Positions 34,263 through 44,712 of a stretch of 64,000 bases of DNA are shown here, one piece after another. Under the pieces are notes generated by a model that had not been told where the DNA came from, did not search any database, and was given only the letters and a program-made list of their open reading frames with translations. Source of the stretch: Pseudomonas nunensis (GTDB lineage Bacteria > Pseudomonadota > Gammaproteobacteria > Pseudomonadales > Pseudomonadaceae); contig NZ_CP101125.1 of the NCBI RefSeq assembly GCF_024296925.1, positions 2,482,501-2,546,500 of the forward strand, read 5' to 3'. The position numbers and the translations under genes are program-made. Within the stretch, counting starts at the first letter, position 1; each line of letters starts with the position of its first letter.

Positions 34263-35063
34263 TCACTCCAGCCGCTCAATGACTGCCTCGATGTGCCAAT
34301 AACCGATGCGCTCGTAATGGTCATACAATGTCGCCTCCCGCTCACGGTTTAACTGCTCAGACGACTCATAATGAGGCGACGTCCTGATCGTGGCACGCTT
34401 AAGGTCTAAAGAAACGGTGTGATCCCGCCACGACACCTCGTCGATCCATTCAGGTGCAATCAACACCCTGTGTCCCAACCACCAATTGCTTGTGTTGACC
34501 ACAAGATACTGAACCGCCCAACTGTCTTCGTTGATCAACAGGGTCTCGACGTGACCTATCTCACCATCAATGGCTTTAATGTGATAGCCGATGATAGCCT
34601 TGCAACTGCGTAAACGGAGACCGTCATTTTCATGGGGTTGCGCACTCGTACGTTCTTTTCGAGCATGTGGTACTCCGATGCCGCCCGGTGCCAGTCCGTC
34701 ACCTCGAGGATATATGTCGGGCATCCAGCTATCTGCGCCACCCCAGTAACAGGGGTAACCGTAGTAGGTGAGGTATCGCATCTCGTGCTGGCGAGATGTT
34801 GGTTGATCGAAGTCTATTCCCGGGCTGTTTTTGATGTGTTCGCTGTTGACCGTAACGGGCAGGCGATGCGACGACCAATCGGGGTGGCGAATTGAAAGTG
34901 GTGAGATCAGAACGTTTCGCCTGGAAAGCCAGGAGCCGGTATCGATAACGAGGTATCGGATGACCCAAGCCTCGTCATCGAAATAAAAGTCTTTCACTTC
35001 GCCAATATCACCGTCGGTCGCGCCGATAGTGAAGCCCTCAAGGTCCTGCAAGCTTCGTAACAT
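34263..35063 (-). CDS. PRC-barrel domain protein, two domains
   Basis: 266 residues, no signal peptide. Two PRC-barrel units: residues 3-80 (FTIGATDGDIGEVKDFYFDD, split as FTIGATDGDIG and VKDFYFDD) and about 150-225 (YHIKAIDGEIGHVETLL, WAVQYLVVNTSNWW), separated by a Gly/Pro/Trp-rich linker (YGYPCYWGGADSWMP). PRC barrels act as small adaptor folds; two-domain versions like this are common in soil-bacterial stress clusters but have no proven activity. Its neighbours are an exporter and a Crp/Fnr regulator. Confidence 0.87.
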   Translation of the reverse strand: MLRSLQDLEGFTIGATDGDIGEVKDFYFDDEAWVIRYLVIDTGSWLSRRNVLISPLSIRHPDWSSHRLPVTVNSEHIKNSPGIDFDQPTSRQHEMRYLTYYGYPCYWGGADSWMPDIYPRGDGLAPGGIGVPHARKERTSAQPHENDGLRLRSCKAIIGYHIKAIDGEIGHVETLLINEDSWAVQYLVVNTSNWWLGHRVLIAPEWIDEVSWRDHTVSLDLKRATIRTSPHYESSEQLNREREATLYDHYERIGYWHIEAVIERLE

Positions 35064-35234
35064 GGGACGGTCCTTTCGTAGTACCGATCGAATGCTCGGC
35101 GCGTGGGGAAGGGGCAGACCAGGTTCTCGACGTGGCCATGGTCACTGTGCGCGGAACTACCCGATGGGTCTGTGCGGTGCCGCACGTTGAGGCGGGACGG
35201 AAGGCAACCCGAGTTGGGCATTCAGAATCGGTGA

Positions 35235-35960
35235 TCAGTTGTCCTGGCGTCGGGTGTAGTGCAATAGCCGGTCAGTTTCGGTCTTCACTACCGAATAGCA
35301 TTCACAGCTGAGCAACTCCAGTTGCGGGCGATTGAGGACTTTAATATGGCCACGGCTGTACTCGATGACGCTTTGACGCTGCAACTTGCCCGCAGCTTCC
35401 GTGACACCTTCCCGTCGTACGCCAAGCATGTTTGCGATCAGTTCCTGAGTCATATTCAACTGATTGCCTTGCAAACGATCGAGTGACAACAGCAGCCAGC
35501 GACATAGTTGCTGATCAATCGAATGATGGCGATTACACAAGGCGGTCTGCGACATTTGCGTAATCAACGCTTGGGTGTAACGCAGCATAAGCAACAGCAG
35601 ATCGCCGTGGCGATCGAATTCCTCCTTGAGCTTTTGACCGGGCAGACGAAACGCATTGCCGGCACTCTGGACCACGGCGCGACTCGATGTGCTCTCGCCA
35701 CCCATGAACACGGCAATACCAACAAGGCCTTCGTTGCCAACCACGGCGATTTCCGCCGAAGCGCCGCTTTCCGTAACGTGCAGTAGAGAAACGATGGAGT
35801 CGGTTGGGAAGTACACGTGACGCAGGGTGTCTCCGGGTTCGTAAAGCACCTCACCCAGTTCCAGGACGACCCATTCCAAGTGCGGAGTGAGACGCTTGAG
35901 TTCCTGGCTGGCGAGCGCTGCAAGTAGGTGGTTTTGGATGGGCTGCGGCGAGGCAGACAT
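35235..35960 (-). CDS. Crp/Fnr-family regulator
   Basis: 241 residues from ATG 35960 (GGGAGC upstream). A cyclic-nucleotide-binding-type beta roll (20-130; VLYEPGDTLRHVYFPTDSIV, split as VLYEPGD and HVYFPTDSIV) and a C-terminal winged HTH (about 165-225; MTQELIANMLGVRREGVTEA, split as MTQELIANML and VRREGVTEAA). The beta roll lacks the phosphate-binding arginine set of Crp, and the recognition helix (RREGVTEA) differs from both Crp and Fnr, so it should recognise another site. No cysteine cluster. It may regulate the PRC-barrel gene, exporter or the glucan synthase upstream. Confidence 0.9.
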   Translation of the reverse strand: MSASPQPIQNHLLAALASQELKRLTPHLEWVVLELGEVLYEPGDTLRHVYFPTDSIVSLLHVTESGASAEIAVVGNEGLVGIAVFMGGESTSSRAVVQSAGNAFRLPGQKLKEEFDRHGDLLLLMLRYTQALITQMSQTALCNRHHSIDQQLCRWLLLSLDRLQGNQLNMTQELIANMLGVRREGVTEAAGKLQRQSVIEYSRGHIKVLNRPQLELLSCECYSVVKTETDRLLHYTRRQDN

Positions 35961-36035
35961 AATCAAGCTCCCTGACAGAGGACTAGTACGCCGACTCAGG
36001 GTACACCTGTGTCTCCGGAGGCAGGGAATCAACGT

Positions 36036-39000
36036 TTAATCGTCGACTGCTTGCACATATTTAAGCTCCAGCGGCCTTGGCAGGGGCTTACGGCAATCGA
36101 CGAGAATCCGGTGCTCGACACCATCATCGATGAGCACCACCGCACCTCCTTCCAGGGGATGACCATCAAGTGTCATTGAAGTTGTATCCGTGGTCCCCTG
36201 GCGCGCTTCGAAATGGTACTCCGTCAGTCCGAATCGATAAGTCAGCGTAAAACCCGGCCAGTCCTCAGGGATCAATGGCTCTAGCCTGAGCGTGTTGCCG
36301 TTGCGTTGCAGACCGAGCAGAGATTCAACTCCCAGGCGATACATCCATCCTGCGGAGCCCGTGTACCACGTCCAACCCCCGCGTCCGGCGTGGGGTGCAG
36401 TGCCATAAACATCAGCGGCCATCACATAGGGCTCGACTTTGTAGGTGTCAATCCTCGCATTATTGAGGGGGGCGGCGGGGTTGATCAGGCTCAGTAGCTC
36501 CCAAGCCTTCACAGAGTCACCCAATTGAGCAAACGCCATCGCCGCCCACACCGCAGCGTGGGTGTATTGTCCACCGTTCTCGCGTACCCCTGGCACGTAG
36601 CCTTTGATATAGCCCGGATCCAGCTCGCCTTTGTCGAACGGCGGATCGAGCAGCAGAATCGCGCGGATCTCGGGCTTGACCAGATACTGGTCCAGCGCTC
36701 GCATTGCCAAGCGCTGTCGTGTTGCCGAACCGCCCCCAGACAGCACGGACCAGCTCTGGGCGATGGAATCAATGCGGCATTCATCGTTGATAGACGAACC
36801 CAGTGGCTGTTCGTCATCAAACCAGGCGCGGCGGTACCAAGCGCCGTCCCAGGCCTCTTTTTCCAGACTATCGCGCAGCAGGATGGCATTTTCATCACAG
36901 CGTCGCGCAAAATCATCATCGCCGTACCGCGCAGCGATAAGGGCGAAGCGCTTGAGCACATGACACCCGAAAAACCCTAACCAGACACTTTCACCGCGGC
37001 CGAGATAGCCCACGCGATTCATGCCATCGTTCCAGTCGCCGCTGCCGATCAACGGCAGTCCGTGCATACCCCGTCGCAGGCTGTGTTCGATAGCTCGCAT
37101 GCAGTGCTGATAAAGCGGCTCGCGCAAATCCGACACGCCCGGCAGGTCGTAGTAGGACTCTTCACCGGTATTCAGTGCGCGCCCCTCCAGATACCCCGCG
37201 GGTTCGTCCAGCACAGACAGATCATCGGTAATTTCCACATAACGGCTTGTGGCTGCCACCAGCCAAAGAAAGTCGTCGGAGCAGGCTGTGCGCACGCCGC
37301 GATTCAGTGGTGGGTGCCACCAGTGCTGCACATCTCCCTCCTGATATTGATGACTTGCGCACAAAAGCAAATGCGAACGCACCGTTGCCGGATCTGCATG
37401 GATCATGGCCATGCTGTCTTGTAGCTGATCCCGGAACCCTATTGCTCCACCGGACTGGTAATAACCACTGCGGGCCAGGAAGCGGCAGGCGATGACCTGA
37501 TACATCAGCCAGCCGTTGACCATCACATCGAAACTCGCTGCCGGTGTCTGGACCTGGATCACCGATAGCAGCGAGCGCCAGTGCTCTCGAACTTTTTGCA
37601 ACTCCGCGGCGGCGACCTGTACCCCTCTGTAACGTTGCACAAGTTGGGTGGCCGCGGGAACGCTTTTTTCTGCGCCCATGCGTAGAACCACTTCCGTACT
37701 TTCACCGTCCGCGAGCGCCACCGTTACCTGAATCGCGGCGCAAGGATCCAGACCTGCTCCGATGCGCCCCGACAGCCCGGCATGTTGCATTGCTGATGGC
37801 GATTCCAGGCTGCCGTTGCGGCCGATGAACTCGGTACGATCGCCGCTGATGCTGTGGTCACTTCCATCCGTATCAAAGAACGCCACGCGCTCGTTGAACT
37901 CGATCGAATAGGCATTACGAGCGAAAAACGCACCACTCACAGGATCCGACTGGGTGACCACGTGCATCGCTGACTTGCTGCGCAGATCGCCCAGCACCCA
38001 TTCCACGTAACCGGTCACCGTCAACTTTCGATTTCGACCGGACACGTTGCGTACAATCAACCGCGAGAATTTGATCGGGGCGTCGGTTGCCACGAAAACC
38101 CACAGTTCGGTCTGGATGCCATCCTCCTCATGTTCGAACACGCTGTAACCAAAACCGTGACGTGTTTGATAGCTGCCAGTACCCGGACAGGGCTTTGGTG
38201 TAGCCGACCAGAAGTGCCCTGTTTCCTCATCGCGCAGGTAAATAACCTCGCCGCTGGGGTCAATAATCGGATCGTTGTGCCAAGGTGTAAGCCGGAACTC
38301 ATGCGCATTTTCCGCCCAGGTGTAGGCACTACCGGTGTCAGACACGACGGTGCCCAATTGTGCATTGGCGATGACATTGACCCAAGGGGCTGGCGTGGGG
38401 CGGGTAGCGTTCGAGTTGATCACATATTCGCTGCCATCTTCGCTGAACCCGCCGTAGGCATTGCTGAGCGACAACGGCAGGGAGAGTGGTTTGAATGGCG
38501 TGGGTATTGGCACGTATTGACGAGTCGCGACGAAGGGCGCGTACACCGGTACCACGCGCCGACGGTGTATTTGCTCGGCCAGGGAACCGAGTCCTTCGCT
38601 AAGTACCAACCGCGCGACCGACAGGATCAATGTGCGATCCTCGTTTGACATCTGTTGGGCTGTACGAACGAAAATCCCTCCGGAACGATCCACCAGCGTG
38701 GCTTCGCTACCGGAAGTTACCAGGCCCATGATCGCGTCTTGCAGTTGTTGGCGGTAACCGGTCGGGTCTTCGTTCCAAACCAAAAGGTCCACCACCAGGC
38801 CTTTCTGGCGCCAATACGCGTGTGCCTGAATCATCTTCCGGACCAGTTCGATGTTATCCAGACTTTTTATCTTCAGAAGTACGATTGGTCGGTCGCCGGA
38901 AATGGACTGTCCCCATAACCCCTGTTGGTTGCGCCGATTATCAATCAGCACGGCACTGTCGGCGCGTACTGCTGCGTTCGCGTAAAGCAGCGAAGAGGCC

Positions 39001-42000
39001 ATTTGTTCAAATAGACGGGCGTCTGCGTGCGAAGCGTTTAGCTGGCGCAGCAGTACCTGGCTGTGGGTCCAGGACAAATCGAAGACCCGATCAGCCAGAT
39101 GCCGGTCGCGGTATTTATTGATGAGAGATAGACAATGGTCGCGGCTGGTCGCCGCGCCGGTCACCAGATCGATAGTCGCTTGCTGTCCTGGTTGCAAGGT
39201 GACACGACAGCGAATTGCGACAATGGGATCAAGTACCGGCCCTGCGGTGCCCGAGAGCTGTTTGCATCCGGCATCCAGGGCGGCCGGCGACTCGAGCTTT
39301 CGCCCGCGGCCGATGAAACGGGCGCGGTCGGTTTCGTACGAAATGTCTTCAATATCGACATCATGGGCCGCCAACAAATGGCACATCCACGGTGTAGGCT
39401 CATCGCTGGCCCGTGGGCGGCGACTGCAGACAATCGCCTGTAGAGGCAACAGCAACTCTGATTGCACGAACAGCTTGCTGAAAGCAGGGTGCATTGCGTC
39501 GGTGTCTGGTCCGGCCAGCACCACTTCTGCATAGGTAGTGATCTCCAGACTTTTTGCCGATGACCCGCAATTAGTGATGTGCAATCGGCGGAGCTCGATG
39601 TTGTCTTCCGGCGAGACAACGATTTCCATGTGCGTATCGAAGTCCAGCTCCCGAGTGCGGAACTCTGCACGCGCATCACTGAAAATCGCTTCGTGGCTTT
39701 CTGTCCGGCGCAGCGTGGGTTGGAATGCTGCCGACCAGAACACGCCGGTATCGACGTCTCTCAAGTAACAGAACGTGCCCCAGTTATCCTGGGTAATGTC
39801 TTCGTGCCAACGGGTCACCGCCATATCGTTACGTCGGCTATAGCCACCACCTCCACTGCTCAGCATCACATGATAGTTACCGTTGGAGAGCAACTGAACG
39901 GCGGGGCGTTTAAGCCCGGGATGGGCGAATATCCGAAGGTCATTATCCTGGCTCTGACCGGCGTCAACCAAGGCGGACGACTGCGCTGCCTGCAGGTAAG
40001 GCGCTGCTGCTTTGGGCACCCGTTCCTGGAGCAACAGCAGGGCAGACTGCAACGCGGGGTCGGATTCGAATCGCCTTTGCATCGGTTGGTCGAGCAATAC
40101 GCTGGTCAGGGCCAACAGGCTCATCCCCTGATGGTGTGCCATGAATGACTGCACCAATGCGAAACGCTGACCCCGAGGCAGACGCGCTTCGGTGTAATCG
40201 ATGGCTTCGTAAAGCCCATAGCGGCCAGCCGCTCCCTCCCGAGCCAGACGCTGCAGGTTCTTGCAGGCAGCCTCGGCGTCCACCATCAACGCCAGCGCAC
40301 TGGCGTAAGGCGCTACGACGATGTCATCGCCAAGGCCGCGCTTAAGGCCGAGCGCCTGCACGCCAAAGGCGCGATATTGGTAGTTGAAATGCGCATCCAG
40401 GGTGTAGTAACCGGACTCCGACACTCCCCAGGGAAGACCAAGACGATGTCCCTGTTCGATTTGAACGGCCACGGCGACATGGCAGCCTTGATCGAGCAGA
40501 CTGCCGTCATAGTTCGGCATGACTAGCATGGGCATGAGGTATTCGAACATTGAGCCTGACCAGGACATCAAGGTCGGAACACCCTCGTGTTCCCCAAACA
40601 ATCGACCCAGCGTAAACCACGCCCGTTGCGGAATCTGGCCTTGTGCAATGACCACGAAGTTCGTCAGGCGCACTTCGGACGCCAGCAGATCGTAATAGCC
40701 GGTGTCCAGCCGGCGCTCTTCGGCGTTGTAGCCGATGACAAACAAATCGCGTTTGTTGTCATAGAGCAGCGAGAAGTCCATTTGCGCGAGCGCGGCGGTC
40801 AGGTTGATCAGCCGGTCAAGGCCGCGGCTGGACTCGATTGCCGCGGCGCGTACCGTTTCAACGCGAACGTGATGCTCGACTGGCCAGTCCGCGTCGTTCA
40901 GATGTGCCAAGTCCCGTAGAGATTGTCTCCGCGGTTCGCGACCGATGGCGGGCGCGGGTAACCGAAAGCGTTCCAGCGCTTCAATCCAGTCGCTGCATTG
41001 TTCAATAAGTGCACTTTGCCAATAACTGCTGTCTCCCTCGGCCTCCACCTGCGGCGTCGGCACAATGGCGCGGACTGTCTGCAGCATGTCCAGCAGTGAG
41101 TTGGCGTCGAGATGTCTGGATGCGCTGTCGAGGAGTGAGTACAACTGACCCGATTCGCCATACACCTGTTGATTTTCAACCAGGGCGTCCAAGGTATCGC
41201 GCAGGCCATCGACGATTGAAAGACCAAAAAGGGGGGCGTGGGTGATTTGCACAAGGCCCGCGCGCAATGTCAGCAGCAGCCCGGCCAGATTGCCGCTGTC
41301 AACGGTCGAAATATAATGCGGCCTCAGCGGTTCCAGCGTCTGTGTGTCGTACCAGTTGTAGAAATGCTGCTGGTGGCGTTCCAGCCTGTTCATGCTGTCC
41401 AGTGATGCCGATAACCGTCGCAACAGTCGCTCGGTACTCAGATAACCAAAGTCGTGAGCTGCCAGGTTTGCGAGCAATGCCATGCCCATATTGGTAGGCG
41501 AGGTGCGGTGGGCAATGGCCGGTTTCGGTTCTTCCTGAATATTGTCCGGTGGCAACCAGTTGTCCTGCGGGCCAACGAATTCATCGAAGAACGCCCATGT
41601 CCTGCGGGTCAGCACACGCAGGAAACGCAGCGCCTCTATCGACGGTTTAAACAGCGAGCGCTTGGGCGCTGCGCTAAAACGCCACGCCATCCAGGGTCCG
41701 GCCAGCCATGACAGCAGGAGGGGGGTAGCAATGACCAGTCTGATGGGATCCGTTACTAGCACGGTTAGCGAGATCAGGGCGAAAAGGGGACCGATCCACA
41801 TCTCGCGATAGTACCCGGTAAGCCGATTTGCCGAGTTGCGCTCTACCTCGCGGGAAGGTTTCCATTGCAAGAGCAAGCGTCTGCTGAAAATAATCCTCCA
41901 AAGCGAACGCGCAATCGCGCCAGCGCTGTAGTACATCTCAAACGGCAACCAGGCGATGGTCGCGCCGACTTGGGCCAGGTCTTGCGCCAGCCCGCCAAAA

Positions 42001-44675
42001 AGCGCCGCAAGATACTGCCGGTAGGGCACGTTCAGCGGGGGTTGCAGAACGTCGGCGAGCGTTCTGAGTAGTGGTTGCAAAACCAGCAATCCGATCACTG
42101 CCAGTGTCCAGGCCAAAGGTTCGCTACTGGCAAACCAGCCCCATGCCAACATCACCAGCAGCGCCAGTGGCTCCAGGCTGCGACGTAGATTGTCGAGAAT
42201 CTTCCAGAGCGCCATGACATCCAGACGGTTACGCGCCCATTCACCTCGCGCATTGCGCGTCCACGGCAGAATCCACGGTATCAGCTGCCAGTCACCCCGG
42301 ATCCAGCGATGTCGACGTTTGACGTCGGCGCTGTATCCCGAGGGATATTGTTCGTACAACTGCACATCGCTCAGCAGACCTGAACGGGCATAACAACCCT
42401 CGATCAAATCGTGGCTGAGAATCTGATTATCCGGCAGGCAGTCTTTCAGGGCGCAAGTAAAGGCGTCAACGTCATAAATACCTTTGCCAATGAACGATCC
42501 TTGATGGAACAGATCCTGATAGATATCCGATACAGCGCGGGTATAGGGGTCGACACCACCTCCGGTGCCAAGCAGACGCGAATAGATGGAACGCGGGGTG
42601 CTGGTCAGGCTGATGCCTACCCGAGGTTGTAAAAGAGCATGGCCCGATATGATTTTTTCTTTTCGGGTATCGAATACCGGCCAATTCAACGGGTGCATCA
42701 TGGCCGCCACACACTGGCGGGCTACGTCTTGAGGCAACTGGGTGTCAGTATCGAGGGTCAACACGTAACGCACCGTTTGCAGTGATCGCGTGTCGCCAAC
42801 CACAGTCGTGAAACGACTAGCGTCTCGTCCGCGGAGCAACGCATTGAGGTCGTTCAGCTTGCCTCGTTTGCGCTCATATCCCATCCATACCTGTTCCCCT
42901 GGATTCCAGCACCGTGGTCGATGCAGGAGGAAAAAACGGTCGATCGAACCTTCGGCGTATTTGCGATTGAGCAGGCTGATCGCCTGTGAAGCGTGTGCGA
43001 GCAAGTCGGCGTCTTGCACCTGCACCTCTTCCGGTGCATCGCAGAAGTCAGTCAGCAATGCGAAAAACAGATTGCTGTCACGATTGGCCAGGAACCTCAC
43101 CTCCAGCCCCTCAACGAGATCTTCGACGTCGGCACGGGAGGCAATGAGCGTTGGAATAGCTACAAGGGTGCGAGCTTCATCTGGAACTCCATTGGCGTAG
43201 TCCATCTTTGGCAACATCGTGGGCAACAGGCTGAACGTCACCAACCAATTGATCAGACTGAAAGCCAACTGACTGGTCATGATCAGACAAGGCACAGCCA
43301 ACACCAGCAATTCGGTGAAAGACAGACCATCGCGGCCCGCGGACGCAAGCATTGGCAGGGCGAAAATCACAGTAAGCGACCCTGCCGGGGCGAGGTAAAA
43401 CATCAATGGCGAACGTTGAACAAGGCGCTTCCAGCGTTCGTGAAGTGGCACATGGGCCTTGAGCCTTTGCTCAAGAATGCCAATGCCCGCGCCAATCAGG
43501 AAATAGCCTACATGGCTGGCTAACAAGCTGTCGGACGTTAAGGCGTTCTGCTCTCCCGAAAGCTTGACGACAATGTCTGCAACCTGGATTTCCGAGTGCT
43601 GGCTACGCCTGGCGAGCCGCTCGATCACGTGCCGATAGCTGTCGCGAGTGTCGAAGTCCATGAATGGATAAACAGCCGCCGGATCATTCTTCAATGTCTG
43701 CTCAACCAGGCTCATCGACTCGACGAATTCCCGCCAGTTGGTGGCAGACAACAGCCGCAAGCTTGCAATGCTGTTGCTGATTGAAACCTGATCGGCAGAC
43801 TGTTGCCGAGTGTCGAGCTGCACTTGACGTTCAATGCTCGAGCCGGTCTCAACGAGTGTTTGCTCGATCCAGTTCAGCGGCAGCGCTAACGCAGCGCTTT
43901 GGCCCTGCAGGCGACGGGCGAACTCGGCGACGAAAGCGGCCGTCAGAGGCGGCGCCGAGTGAGCCATATCGGCGACGGTCAGTACCACACTTTTCACGTC
44001 GCGTTCGGATATCTCAATCAGTCGCTCGGCCCAGTCATCGGCCAGATTTCCGTCGTCCCAGTTAGCCATAACGCGTGACGCGACCCTGCGTAGGTTTTCG
44101 ATCAAGGCCAGACGCAGCATGATCGGGACTGCCCAGAGCTCGCCAAGAGAGAGTGGCATCACCGTTTGATAGGCGACTATAAAACGTCTGAGGCTGTGTT
44201 CGTCGAACCGACCGTCACCATGAGAGATTGTCTCCAGTGCAATGTCATACACCCTGGGCAGGCCGGTCGACGGGCCATTGATCAGGCGCGGCAACTCTCG
44301 GCTGTAGCCTTTGGGCAGGTGCGTCCTGGCGGTACGAATGTGATCTTCAATGAGAAAGTAATTGTCCAAAAGCCACTCGGCGGCCGGCGTAATGCGTCGA
44401 CTGGTCGGCGATGCCTGTATCAGCGCAGTGCAGCTACTGCTGAGGAGGACTTCGTTGTCATCCAGCCTGCCTAGCAGAGAGTCTCGTACGTACAATTCGC
44501 TGAGCTGATGCTGTCCGGCAAGAGCGATACCGTGACTAGCCATCTGATCTGCGTTGAAAAGCTCGGAGCGAAGAATTTGCTCATGAGCGAACTTGAGTGG
44601 GCGGTATTTGCCACTTCGGCAGAAAGCAGTCAGCCGGGAAAGTAGCCGGCTGGCGCGTATCCATATGCTGGTCAT
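36036..44675 (-). CDS. ndvB: Cyclic beta-1,2-glucan synthase (NdvB/Cgs-like)
   Basis: Giant inner-membrane enzyme of 2879 residues, the size of Brucella Cgs and rhizobial NdvB. Start ATG 44675 (MTSIWIRASRLLSRL). Regions: N-terminal glucan-processing part; helices near 435-500; GT84 glycosyltransferase with TLDTDTQLP (about 643) and RRHRWIRGDWQ (about 790); further helices 830-1050; then glucoamylase-like and GH94 phosphorylase-like domains, the latter with GSGDWNDGMNRVG near 2546. It builds cyclic or linear beta-1,2-glucan from UDP-glucose and sets ring length with GH94. In Pseudomonas such glucans serve osmoprotection and antibiotic tolerance. It follows kaiC-like by 38 bases and is probably cotranscribed. 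Confidence 0.92.
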   Translation of the reverse strand: MTSIWIRASRLLSRLTAFCRSGKYRPLKFAHEQILRSELFNADQMASHGIALAGQHQLSELYVRDSLLGRLDDNEVLLSSSCTALIQASPTSRRITPAAEWLLDNYFLIEDHIRTARTHLPKGYSRELPRLINGPSTGLPRVYDIALETISHGDGRFDEHSLRRFIVAYQTVMPLSLGELWAVPIMLRLALIENLRRVASRVMANWDDGNLADDWAERLIEISERDVKSVVLTVADMAHSAPPLTAAFVAEFARRLQGQSAALALPLNWIEQTLVETGSSIERQVQLDTRQQSADQVSISNSIASLRLLSATNWREFVESMSLVEQTLKNDPAAVYPFMDFDTRDSYRHVIERLARRSQHSEIQVADIVVKLSGEQNALTSDSLLASHVGYFLIGAGIGILEQRLKAHVPLHERWKRLVQRSPLMFYLAPAGSLTVIFALPMLASAGRDGLSFTELLVLAVPCLIMTSQLAFSLINWLVTFSLLPTMLPKMDYANGVPDEARTLVAIPTLIASRADVEDLVEGLEVRFLANRDSNLFFALLTDFCDAPEEVQVQDADLLAHASQAISLLNRKYAEGSIDRFFLLHRPRCWNPGEQVWMGYERKRGKLNDLNALLRGRDASRFTTVVGDTRSLQTVRYVLTLDTDTQLPQDVARQCVAAMMHPLNWPVFDTRKEKIISGHALLQPRVGISLTSTPRSIYSRLLGTGGGVDPYTRAVSDIYQDLFHQGSFIGKGIYDVDAFTCALKDCLPDNQILSHDLIEGCYARSGLLSDVQLYEQYPSGYSADVKRRHRWIRGDWQLIPWILPWTRNARGEWARNRLDVMALWKILDNLRRSLEPLALLVMLAWGWFASSEPLAWTLAVIGLLVLQPLLRTLADVLQPPLNVPYRQYLAALFGGLAQDLAQVGATIAWLPFEMYYSAGAIARSLWRIIFSRRLLLQWKPSREVERNSANRLTGYYREMWIGPLFALISLTVLVTDPIRLVIATPLLLSWLAGPWMAWRFSAAPKRSLFKPSIEALRFLRVLTRRTWAFFDEFVGPQDNWLPPDNIQEEPKPAIAHRTSPTNMGMALLANLAAHDFGYLSTERLLRRLSASLDSMNRLERHQQHFYNWYDTQTLEPLRPHYISTVDSGNLAGLLLTLRAGLVQITHAPLFGLSIVDGLRDTLDALVENQQVYGESGQLYSLLDSASRHLDANSLLDMLQTVRAIVPTPQVEAEGDSSYWQSALIEQCSDWIEALERFRLPAPAIGREPRRQSLRDLAHLNDADWPVEHHVRVETVRAAAIESSRGLDRLINLTAALAQMDFSLLYDNKRDLFVIGYNAEERRLDTGYYDLLASEVRLTNFVVIAQGQIPQRAWFTLGRLFGEHEGVPTLMSWSGSMFEYLMPMLVMPNYDGSLLDQGCHVAVAVQIEQGHRLGLPWGVSESGYYTLDAHFNYQYRAFGVQALGLKRGLGDDIVVAPYASALALMVDAEAACKNLQRLAREGAAGRYGLYEAIDYTEARLPRGQRFALVQSFMAHHQGMSLLALTSVLLDQPMQRRFESDPALQSALLLLQERVPKAAAPYLQAAQSSALVDAGQSQDNDLRIFAHPGLKRPAVQLLSNGNYHVMLSSGGGGYSRRNDMAVTRWHEDITQDNWGTFCYLRDVDTGVFWSAAFQPTLRRTESHEAIFSDARAEFRTRELDFDTHMEIVVSPEDNIELRRLHITNCGSSAKSLEITTYAEVVLAGPDTDAMHPAFSKLFVQSELLLPLQAIVCSRRPRASDEPTPWMCHLLAAHDVDIEDISYETDRARFIGRGRKLESPAALDAGCKQLSGTAGPVLDPIVAIRCRVTLQPGQQATIDLVTGAATSRDHCLSLINKYRDRHLADRVFDLSWTHSQVLLRQLNASHADARLFEQMASSLLYANAAVRADSAVLIDNRRNQQGLWGQSISGDRPIVLLKIKSLDNIELVRKMIQAHAYWRQKGLVVDLLVWNEDPTGYRQQLQDAIMGLVTSGSEATLVDRSGGIFVRTAQQMSNEDRTLILSVARLVLSEGLGSLAEQIHRRRVVPVYAPFVATRQYVPIPTPFKPLSLPLSLSNAYGGFSEDGSEYVINSNATRPTPAPWVNVIANAQLGTVVSDTGSAYTWAENAHEFRLTPWHNDPIIDPSGEVIYLRDEETGHFWSATPKPCPGTGSYQTRHGFGYSVFEHEEDGIQTELWVFVATDAPIKFSRLIVRNVSGRNRKLTVTGYVEWVLGDLRSKSAMHVVTQSDPVSGAFFARNAYSIEFNERVAFFDTDGSDHSISGDRTEFIGRNGSLESPSAMQHAGLSGRIGAGLDPCAAIQVTVALADGESTEVVLRMGAEKSVPAATQLVQRYRGVQVAAAELQKVREHWRSLLSVIQVQTPAASFDVMVNGWLMYQVIACRFLARSGYYQSGGAIGFRDQLQDSMAMIHADPATVRSHLLLCASHQYQEGDVQHWWHPPLNRGVRTACSDDFLWLVAATSRYVEITDDLSVLDEPAGYLEGRALNTGEESYYDLPGVSDLREPLYQHCMRAIEHSLRRGMHGLPLIGSGDWNDGMNRVGYLGRGESVWLGFFGCHVLKRFALIAARYGDDDFARRCDENAILLRDSLEKEAWDGAWYRRAWFDDEQPLGSSINDECRIDSIAQSWSVLSGGGSATRQRLAMRALDQYLVKPEIRAILLLDPPFDKGELDPGYIKGYVPGVRENGGQYTHAAVWAAMAFAQLGDSVKAWELLSLINPAAPLNNARIDTYKVEPYVMAADVYGTAPHAGRGGWTWYTGSAGWMYRLGVESLLGLQRNGNTLRLEPLIPEDWPGFTLTYRFGLTEYHFEARQGTTDTTSMTLDGHPLEGGAVVLIDDGVEHRILVDCRKPLPRPLELKYVQAVDD

Positions 44676-44712
44676 AGGTGCCCTGATCCTGGGAATCGGG
44701 TAAAGAGTTGTT

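Noticed and set aside
35152..35163. GGGTAGTTCCGCG on the minus strand upstream of the PRC-barrel gene, resembling the FixJ-like box
   Set aside because: One base shorter than the four good copies and no TAnnnT at the fixed 37-38 base offset.
36306..44474. Many plus-strand ORFs of 60-190 codons inside the glucan synthase gene
   Set aside because: Antisense shadows of a high-GC reading frame; Arg/Pro/Cys-rich, no ribosome sites, no family motifs.
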